From: Promicromonospora umidemergens
Lineage (GTDB): Bacteria > Actinomycetota > Actinomycetes > Actinomycetales > Cellulomonadaceae
Direction: 5' to 3'
Assembly: GCF_024171995.1 (NCBI RefSeq)
Contig: NZ_JAMTCT010000001.1
Coordinates: 650,827-714,826, forward strand
Length of the DNA stretch: 64,000 bases
In this document: positions 50,589 to 57,800 of the stretch, one piece after another
Layout of the letters: every line of letters starts with the position of its first letter
Numbering within the stretch: the first letter of the stretch is position 1
Program-made: the position numbers and the translations under genes
Notes under the pieces: model-generated
The model's database searches: none
What the model saw: only the letters and a program-made list of their open reading frames with translations
Told to the model about the DNA's origin: nothing

Positions 50589-52162
50589 CCACCAACCTGC
50601 AGGCCCAGCCCGAGGCACGGGTGCCAGCGCCCGTGCACGCCCTCGAGGTGCGCGGCCTGGTCAAGAGCTACCCGGGCGTCAAGGCGCTCGACGGCGTCGA
50701 CCTGGTCGTGCGCCAGCACGAGGTGCTGGGCCTGGCCGGCGAGAACGGCGCGGGCAAGTCCACGCTGCTCAAGGCCCTGGTCGGCCTGGTGCGGCCGGAC
50801 GGCGGCGAGATCTGGGTGCGCGGCGAGAAGGTGCGCCTGCGGAGCATCGTCGACGCCGCCGACCACGGCATCGGCATGGTGTTCCAGGAGCAGTCGCTCG
50901 TACCCAACCTGACCGCCGCCGAGAACATCGTGCTCGGCAGCGAGGGGCCGGGCGTGCGCCGCGGCGTCTACCGCTGGAACACGATGCGCAGGCTCGCGCA
51001 GGAGCAGCTCGACAAGATCGGGTCGCACATCGACCCGCTGGCTCGCACCGACACCCTGAGCTTCGCCGACCGGCAGATGGTCGAGATCGCCAAGGTGCTC
51101 CGGATCGAGGAGCGCACGTCCCACCCGCCGGTGATCATCCTCGACGAGCCGACGTCGGTGCTGGAGTCGAAGGAGATCGAGACCCTGTTCACCCAGGTGC
51201 GCCGGCTGCGCGAGTTCGCGTCCGTCGTCTTCGTCTCGCACCGGCTCGACGAGGTGCTCGACGTCTGCGACCGGGTCGCCGTGCTGCGTGGTGGCCGGTC
51301 GGTGGGCGAGGTGCCCGCGGCGGACGCCGCCCCGGCCGAGCTGCACCGCATGATGATCGGCTCGACCGGGGGTGACGACCACTACCACGGCGCGTCCGCC
51401 GCGGTGCGGTCAGACGAGCGGTCCGACGAGCCCCGCACTCCCCGTCTCGTGGTGCGTGGCCTGTCCGGCAAGACCTTCCGCGACGTCGACCTCGACGTTC
51501 ATGCGGGCGAGATAGTCGGCATCGTCGGCGTCCACGGCTCCGGCCGCGAGGACGTGTGCCGTGCGCTCTTCGGCGCCGAGCCCACCACGGCCGGCGAGGT
51601 GGTCCTCGACGGCGAGAGGCTCGACCTGTCCGGCACGCGCGCGGCGTGCGCCGCCGGCGTCGGCTACGTCCCGGCCGAGCGCAAGACCGAGGGCATGGTC
51701 GGCCCGATGTCGGTCGCCGACAACATGACGCTGACCAAGCAGCACTCCCGCTGCACCGGCCCGCTGGTGCGGCCGCGGAAGCAGGCGACGCTGGTGGACA
51801 GGTGGATCGAGCGGCTCTCGATCCGCACCCCGCACCGGGGCACCGCGATCCAGCGCCTGTCGGGCGGCAACCAGCAGAAGGTGGTCCTGGCGCGCTGGCT
51901 GGTGGCCGGCGACGTCCGGCTGCTGCTGCTCGACCACCCGACCCGCGGCCTCGACGTCGGGGCGCGCTCGGAGGTGTACCGCCTGATGCGCGAGCTCGCG
52001 GGCAGCGGCGTGGCCACGGTGCTGCTGGCCGACAGCCTCGAGGAGGCGATCGGCATGTCCGACCGGATCATCGTGATGAGCGACGGCCGGGCGACCACGG
52101 AGGTCGCCGCCCCAGCCGGGGGCAAGCCGACCCCGCTCGACCTCGTCAAGGAGATGGTCTGA
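50585..52162 (+). CDS. Sugar ABC transporter ATPase, two-domain (RbsA-like)
   Basis: 525 residues with two nucleotide-binding domains. Domain one: Walker A GENGAGKST, signature LSFADRQMVEIAKVL, Walker B VIILDEPTSVLE. Domain two (from about 285): degenerate Walker A GVHGSGRED, signature LSGGNQQKVVLARWL, Walker B LLLLDHPTRGLD, where His replaces the usual catalytic Glu. One active and one degenerate site is common in this CUT2 class. It powers uptake with the permeases on either side; ATGA overlap with the previous gene. Confidence 0.93.
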   Translation: MTTNLQAQPEARVPAPVHALEVRGLVKSYPGVKALDGVDLVVRQHEVLGLAGENGAGKSTLLKALVGLVRPDGGEIWVRGEKVRLRSIVDAADHGIGMVFQEQSLVPNLTAAENIVLGSEGPGVRRGVYRWNTMRRLAQEQLDKIGSHIDPLARTDTLSFADRQMVEIAKVLRIEERTSHPPVIILDEPTSVLESKEIETLFTQVRRLREFASVVFVSHRLDEVLDVCDRVAVLRGGRSVGEVPAADAAPAELHRMMIGSTGGDDHYHGASAAVRSDERSDEPRTPRLVVRGLSGKTFRDVDLDVHAGEIVGIVGVHGSGREDVCRALFGAEPTTAGEVVLDGERLDLSGTRAACAAGVGYVPAERKTEGMVGPMSVADNMTLTKQHSRCTGPLVRPRKQATLVDRWIERLSIRTPHRGTAIQRLSGGNQQKVVLARWLVAGDVRLLLLDHPTRGLDVGARSEVYRLMRELAGSGVATVLLADSLEEAIGMSDRIIVMSDGRATTEVAAPAGGKPTPLDLVKEMV

Positions 52163-52164
52163 CC

Positions 52165-53157
52165 ATGTCCACACCCGTCATCACCAAGCCGGCCGCCGAC
52201 GCCGTCGTCCCGGTCCGCCCGACGCTAGGTCAGCGCCTCACCTCGTTCATGCCGGTCATCGCGCTCGTCGTGCTCCTGGCGGCGCTGACCATCGCCGACC
52301 CCGGCTTCCTGACCCTGAACAGCCTCACGGCCGCGGTCCGCACGTCGGCGCCGCTCGTCGTGCTCGCGGCCGGTGCCACCCTGGTGGTCCTGTGCGGGGG
52401 CATCGACCTGTCCATCGCCGCGCTCTGCTCGCTCGCGACGGTCTTCTTCGCGCTGTGGCTGCCCGACCTCGGTGGCCTCACCACCGTCGCGGTCATCGCG
52501 GCCACCGCCGCGATCGGGGCGCTGCAGGGCCTCGCCCACGTGCTGCTCCGCATCCCGTCGTTCATCGTCACCCTCGGCGGTATGAGCATCTTCTCGGCGA
52601 TCGCGCTGGTGATCTCGGACGCCGGCCCGATCCGGGTGGTCGACCGCGACGTCACCAACTGGCTCACGCTCTACGTCGGCGGCGTGGTGCCGATGTCCTT
52701 CGTCGTCGCGCTGGTGGTCGTCGCGGTGATCTCCCTGGTCCTGCGGCTCACCCCGCTCGAGAGCTGGATCCGCGCCACCGGCTACTCCGAGTCGGCGGCC
52801 CGGCTGGCCGGCACGCCGGTCGACGTGGTCAAGGTCGCCGCGTTCACCGTCTCCGGCGCCTGTGCGGGCCTGGCCGCGCTCATGCTCGTCTCCCGGAACT
52901 TCAGCGGCAGCCCGTCCATGGCGGACAACCTTCTGCTGCCCGCGGTGGCGGCCATCGTGGTGGGCGGTACCGCCATCACCGGTGGTCACGGGTCGCTGTG
53001 GCGCAGCCTCGCCGGAGCGCTCGTGGTGACGCTGCTCCGTGTCGGGCTGCCGATCGTCGGGGTCCCGTCGGCCTACGAGCAGATCCTCTACGGTGCGATC
53101 ATCGTCGCCGCCGTCGCGCTCACCCTCGACCGATCGAAGGTGCTGATCATCAAGTAG
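52165..53157 (+). CDS. Sugar ABC transporter permease (RbsC-like), second copy
   Basis: 330 residues from ATG 52165, 2 bp after the ATPase stop. CUT2 permease: VVLCGGIDLSIAALCSLATV, RIPSFIVTLGGMSIFSAIAL, WIRATGYSESAARLAGTPVDVVKVAAFTVSG and VVGGTAITGGHGSLWRSL. With the permease before the ATPase it would give a heterodimeric pore, less usual than the RbsC homodimer. Confidence 0.92.
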   Translation: MSTPVITKPAADAVVPVRPTLGQRLTSFMPVIALVVLLAALTIADPGFLTLNSLTAAVRTSAPLVVLAAGATLVVLCGGIDLSIAALCSLATVFFALWLPDLGGLTTVAVIAATAAIGALQGLAHVLLRIPSFIVTLGGMSIFSAIALVISDAGPIRVVDRDVTNWLTLYVGGVVPMSFVVALVVVAVISLVLRLTPLESWIRATGYSESAARLAGTPVDVVKVAAFTVSGACAGLAALMLVSRNFSGSPSMADNLLLPAVAAIVVGGTAITGGHGSLWRSLAGALVVTLLRVGLPIVGVPSAYEQILYGAIIVAAVALTLDRSKVLIIK

Positions 53158-53251
53158 CCACGGCCCGACCGCGCCCCGACCCAGCCCAGCCAGCCCAGGC
53201 CCGTCCAGCCCCACGACCGACCCTGAACCCCGAAACCACGGAAGGCTCCCC

Positions 53252-54739
53252 ATGCCCGAGAGCTCCCACCTCCTGCCCGCCGTCGCCTCGTTCCTCTCCT
53301 CGCCCAAGCAGCTGCTGATCGACGGCGAGTGGGTGGACGCCAAGGACGGCCAGACCTTCGCGACCGTGAATCCGGCGACCGAGGAGGTCCTCGTCCAGGT
53401 CGCCCAGGCCTCCGCTGTCGACGCCGACCGTGCGGTCGTCGCCGCCCGTAACGCGTTCGAGACGGGCCCGTGGTCGAAGATGACGCCGCGCGACCGCTCG
53501 CACCTGCTGTGGCGCATCGGCGACCTCATCGACGAGCGCACCGAGGAGCTCGCGCAGCTCGAGTCCCTCGACAACGGAAAGAGCCTCGCGTCCGCCCGGG
53601 GCGACGTCGGCGTGGCCGCCGAGCTGTTCCGCTACTTCGCCGGCTGGGCCACCAAGATGGAGGGCACCACCATCCCGATGTCGGTGCCCGGCCGGGAGTT
53701 CCACGCCTACACGCGTCGCGAGGCGATCGGCGTCGTCGCGGGCATCGTGCCGTGGAACTTCCCCCTCACGATGGCCTGCTTCAAGATCGTCCCGTCGATC
53801 ACGGCGGGCAACACGATCGTGCTCAAGCCGGCCGAGCAGACCCCGCTCACCGCGCTCCGGCTCGGCGAGCTGCTGCTGGAGGCCGGCGTCCCGGCCGGCG
53901 TCGTCAACATCCTGCCCGGGTTCGGGGACGCGGGTGCGGCCCTGGTCGACCACCCGGGCGTCGACAAGGTCGCCTTCACCGGCAGCACCGAGGTCGGCAA
54001 GAAGATCGCCGCCGGCGCCTCGAAGAACCTCAAGAAGGTGTCGCTGGAGCTGGGCGGCAAGGCGCCCAACATCATCTTCGCCGACGCTGACCTCGACGCC
54101 GCGATCGCCGGCGCCGCCCTGGCCGGCTTCTTCAACGAGGGCCAGTGCTGCGTCAACGGCTCCCGCCTCTACGTCCAGCGCGAGGTGTTCGACCAGGTGG
54201 TCGAGGGCGTCGCCGCAGCGGCGAAGGCGATCAAGGTCGGCGACGCCTTCGACCCGGCGACCACCATGGGTCCGCTGGTCTCGCAGGAGCAGCACGAGAA
54301 GGTCATGAGCTACGTCCGCGGCGCGGTCGCCGACGGCGCCACGCTCGCAGCGGGCAGCCCCGACCCGGCCGCCGAGAACGGGTACTTCTTCGCGCCGACC
54401 CTGATCACCGGTGTCACCGAGCAGATGGCCGTCCAGACCGACGAGATCTTCGGGCCCGTCATCACCGCGATCCCCTTCGACACCGAGGACGAGGTCGTCG
54501 CGGCGGCCAACAACACGGTCTACGGCCTGGCGGCCGGCGTGTGGTCGCGCGACCTGAGCACGGCCCACCGGGTCGGGAGCAGGCTGCGCGCAGGCACGGT
54601 CTGGCTCAACACCTGGCACGCGGACGACGTCACCCTCCCGCGGGGCGGCTTCAAGCAGTCCGGCTGGGGTCGCGAGCTGGGGTCGTTCGGCCTGGACGAC
54701 TACACGGAGCTGAAGACCGTCATCGCAGAGCTGCGGTGA
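53252..54739 (+). CDS. NAD(P)-dependent aldehyde dehydrogenase
   Basis: 495 residues, typical ALDH class. Motifs: cofactor site GIVPWNFPLTMACFKIVPSITAGNTIVLKPAEQTP, FTGSTEVGKKI, catalytic Glu in LELGGKAPNI, nucleophile Cys300 in NEGQCCVNGSR, EIFGPVITAIPF and the C-terminal GGFKQSGWGRELG. It oxidises an aldehyde to a carboxylate; betaine-aldehyde/general aldehyde subfamily by eye. Last gene of the kdu-transporter operon (94 bp gap), so its substrate probably arises from the imported sugar. A hairpin follows. Confidence 0.92.
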   Translation: MPESSHLLPAVASFLSSPKQLLIDGEWVDAKDGQTFATVNPATEEVLVQVAQASAVDADRAVVAARNAFETGPWSKMTPRDRSHLLWRIGDLIDERTEELAQLESLDNGKSLASARGDVGVAAELFRYFAGWATKMEGTTIPMSVPGREFHAYTRREAIGVVAGIVPWNFPLTMACFKIVPSITAGNTIVLKPAEQTPLTALRLGELLLEAGVPAGVVNILPGFGDAGAALVDHPGVDKVAFTGSTEVGKKIAAGASKNLKKVSLELGGKAPNIIFADADLDAAIAGAALAGFFNEGQCCVNGSRLYVQREVFDQVVEGVAAAAKAIKVGDAFDPATTMGPLVSQEQHEKVMSYVRGAVADGATLAAGSPDPAAENGYFFAPTLITGVTEQMAVQTDEIFGPVITAIPFDTEDEVVAAANNTVYGLAAGVWSRDLSTAHRVGSRLRAGTVWLNTWHADDVTLPRGGFKQSGWGRELGSFGLDDYTELKTVIAELR

Positions 54740-54790
54740 GCGTGCGCCGCAGGCGCTGAGAGGAAACACAGGAAACCCAGAGTGAGGTCT

Positions 54791-54823
54791 GGGTGGCCGG
54801 CCCCGTGCGGGGACCGGCCACCC
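54791..54823 (+). terminator. Hairpin terminator of the kdu operon
   Basis: A stem of 10 + 4 bp with a single A bulge (GGGTGGCCGG/CCGGCCACCC outer arm, CCCC/GGGG inner arm) and a GTGC loop, 52 bp after the aldehyde dehydrogenase stop. Confidence 0.85.
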
Positions 54824-54869
54824 GGGCTGCCGTCATGTCCATGAACCACGTGCGAAAAGGGATTCAACG

Positions 54870-57800
54870 ATGAACCTGCTACGCAGACCTGACCGGCGGC
54901 GCCCCGCGCGTCGCCCCCGCCGAGCGCTCCCGCGCCTGGCGGCCATGCTGGCCGCCGTGGCGGTGGCCGTACCCCTCGGGAGCGGCGTCGCGCTCGCGGC
55001 ACCCACCACCGCGTCGCCCGCGCAGGCGGCGGCCGGATCCGTCGACGACGGCGAGCTGCGGGTCCTCCTGTTCTACAAGCCCAACTTCCACGCCTCCCAC
55101 GTCCAGGCCCGCCAGGCCGTGCGCGACCTGGCCACGGACCTGGGCGCCGAGTACTCGCAGCCGGTCGACATCCAGGAGACCGAGGACCCCGCCGCGTTCA
55201 CCACGGAAAACCTGGCGACCAAGGACGCCGTGGTCTTCGCCCAGACGGGAGGCGTGCTGTTCAACGTGGCCCAGCGGGCCGCGCTGGAGAGCTACATCCG
55301 TGGCGGCGGCGGGTACATGGGCCTGCACTACGCCGGCTGGTCGGTCGGCCAGAGCGAGCACGACGTGAACCCGTTCTACGCGCGGCTCGTCGGCGCGGCG
55401 TCGGAGGGCCACCCCGAGGACCCCGCGGTGCGCCCGGGCCGGGTCGTGGTCGAGGACAGCGAGCACCCGCTGACCCAGGGGCTGCCGGCCGAGTTCACCC
55501 GTAGCGACGAGTGGTACGACTGGCTGGTCAACCCGGCCCCGAACGTGCGCACCCTGCTCAATGCCGACGAGTCTTCGTACGGCGGGGGCAACAACGGCAC
55601 GAACCACCCGATCACCTGGTGCCAGGAGATCGACTCCGGCCGGTCCTGGTACTCGGGGATGGGTCACGAGGGCTCGGCGTACGCAGAGGCCCCGATCCGC
55701 ACGCAGATGAAGAACGGCCTGGCGTACTCCGCCGGTCTCCTCCCGGCCGACTGCTCGGCGCCGGACAAGGCCGAGCAGGGCTCCTGGAGCGGCGTCACGC
55801 CCTGGCCGCTGGTCCCGATCAACGCGGCGCTGACCTCCGACGGTCGCGTCCAGTCCTTCGGCAGCGTCTCCTCGGGCTGCACAGATGGCTCGCCGTACGA
55901 CTTCGGCGGCAACTCGTGCGTCACCCAGGGCGGCCAGATGGAGATCGACGTCTGGGATCCGGCCGAGCCACGCACGGTCGCCAACGTGAACGACAACGTC
56001 GTCACGAACTCGACGTACACCGACCTGTTCTGCTCGATGCAGGTCCAGATGCCGCACCGGCGGGCCACGATGACCGTCGGCGGCGACGACGGTCTGGGCG
56101 GCAACGCCCCCAACGACGCGTCGCTCGGCGTCACCAGCTACACGACGAACCAGGGCCTGCGCGACGAGGCCCCGATGAACTACCCGCGCTGGTACCCCAC
56201 GGGGACCACCCTTCCTGACGGCTCGGTCGTCGTGCAGGGCGGCAGCCTCAAGGGCGGCCCGGGTGGCCCCGGCGTCCTGACCCCGGAGATCTACACCCCC
56301 GACAAGGGCAGCTCCTGGGAGCTCCTGGAGGGCGCCACCAGCGCGGCGGCGTACGGCGACGGCGGCAACGGCAACGGGCCCGACGAGAACCGCTGGTGGT
56401 ACCCGCGCGCGTTCGTCGCGCCGGGCAACGGCAACGTCTTCAACATCACCGGCACGCAGATGTACGAGCTCGACCCCTCGGGCGACGGTGAGGTGATCCT
56501 CCGGGGCACCCTGCCGACGGACATCGCCGACCAGGACGAGCTCGGCAACCCGGTCGGTGCGACGTCCACCGCGACGATGTACCGCCCCGGCAAGATCCTG
56601 CAGGTCGGCGGCGGCTGGTGGGCGAACGGCGGTGGCCCGGACGGCGCTCGCGCCGGCTTCACCGTCGACATCACCGGCGGTACCGACGCGCCGGTGGTCG
56701 AGGCGACCGAGCCGATGGAGCACCAGCGGCACTGGGCCACCTCGACGGTGCTGCCCGACGGCAACGTGATCGTCACCGGTGGTTCCCGCGACAACAACGG
56801 CAACGGTGGCTACGTCACCACGGCCGAGATCTGGAACCCCGACACCGGCGAGTGGACGGAGGTGGAGGTGCCCTACGAGCACGCCCGCCTCTACCACTCG
56901 ACCGCGCTTCTCCTGCCCGACGGCCGCCTGATGGTGGGCGGTGGCGGTACGCCGGGCCCGCGCAACTACACGGACGTGGAGTTCTACTCCCCGGCGTACC
57001 TGTTCGACGGTGACGAGCCGGCGGTGCGTCCGGAGGTCACGGGCGTCCCGAAGGAGGTCGGCTACGACGGCACGTTCGACGTGCAGGCCGACGGCCCGGT
57101 CTCCCGGGTCACGCTGGTCCGCAACGGCTCGGTGACGCACGGGTTCAACAACGACCAGAACTTCCAGGACCTGGCGTTCTCCCAGACCGACGGCGCCCTG
57201 ACCGTCGAGACCCCTGTCGACGGCACGTACGCCCCGCCCGGTGCGTACATGCTCTTCGTCTTCGACGAGGACGGCACGCCGTCCGTGGCCGACATCGTCC
57301 AGATCGACCCGACGGTCGAGATGGACGCCCGGGCCCCGCACCTCGTCGACCAGCTCGAGTACCCCCGGATCCCGGCGGAGTGGCGCTCCGCCAACCCGCC
57401 GGCGGTCGTGGACGTCGAGCCGGGCAACGGCCGGATGTCCCCGTGGGAGGTCGACAGCGAGGTCCAGCTGGTCCGTGCCGCCGCATCCAGCCAGGGCGGC
57501 CTCGGCGCCACCGGCTACCACCTCGGCGTGGGCAGCGAGGGCAGCCTGACCCGCACGGTCGAGGGGCTGGACCCCGGCCGCGAGTACCGCATGTCGCTGC
57601 GCTACGCCCGCGACAGCCGGTCCGCGGGCACCGCACCCGGCACCGCCGACCTCTCGGTCGGTGACCTGTCGACGACCCTGACGGCAGACCCTGACGTGTC
57701 GTCGCAGGACAAGTTCGGCAAGTACGTCGGGACCTTCGTCGCGGGGGCACGGTCGGAGGACCTGACCATCGCCGCCGGAGACTCCGGTGCGGGCGTCATG

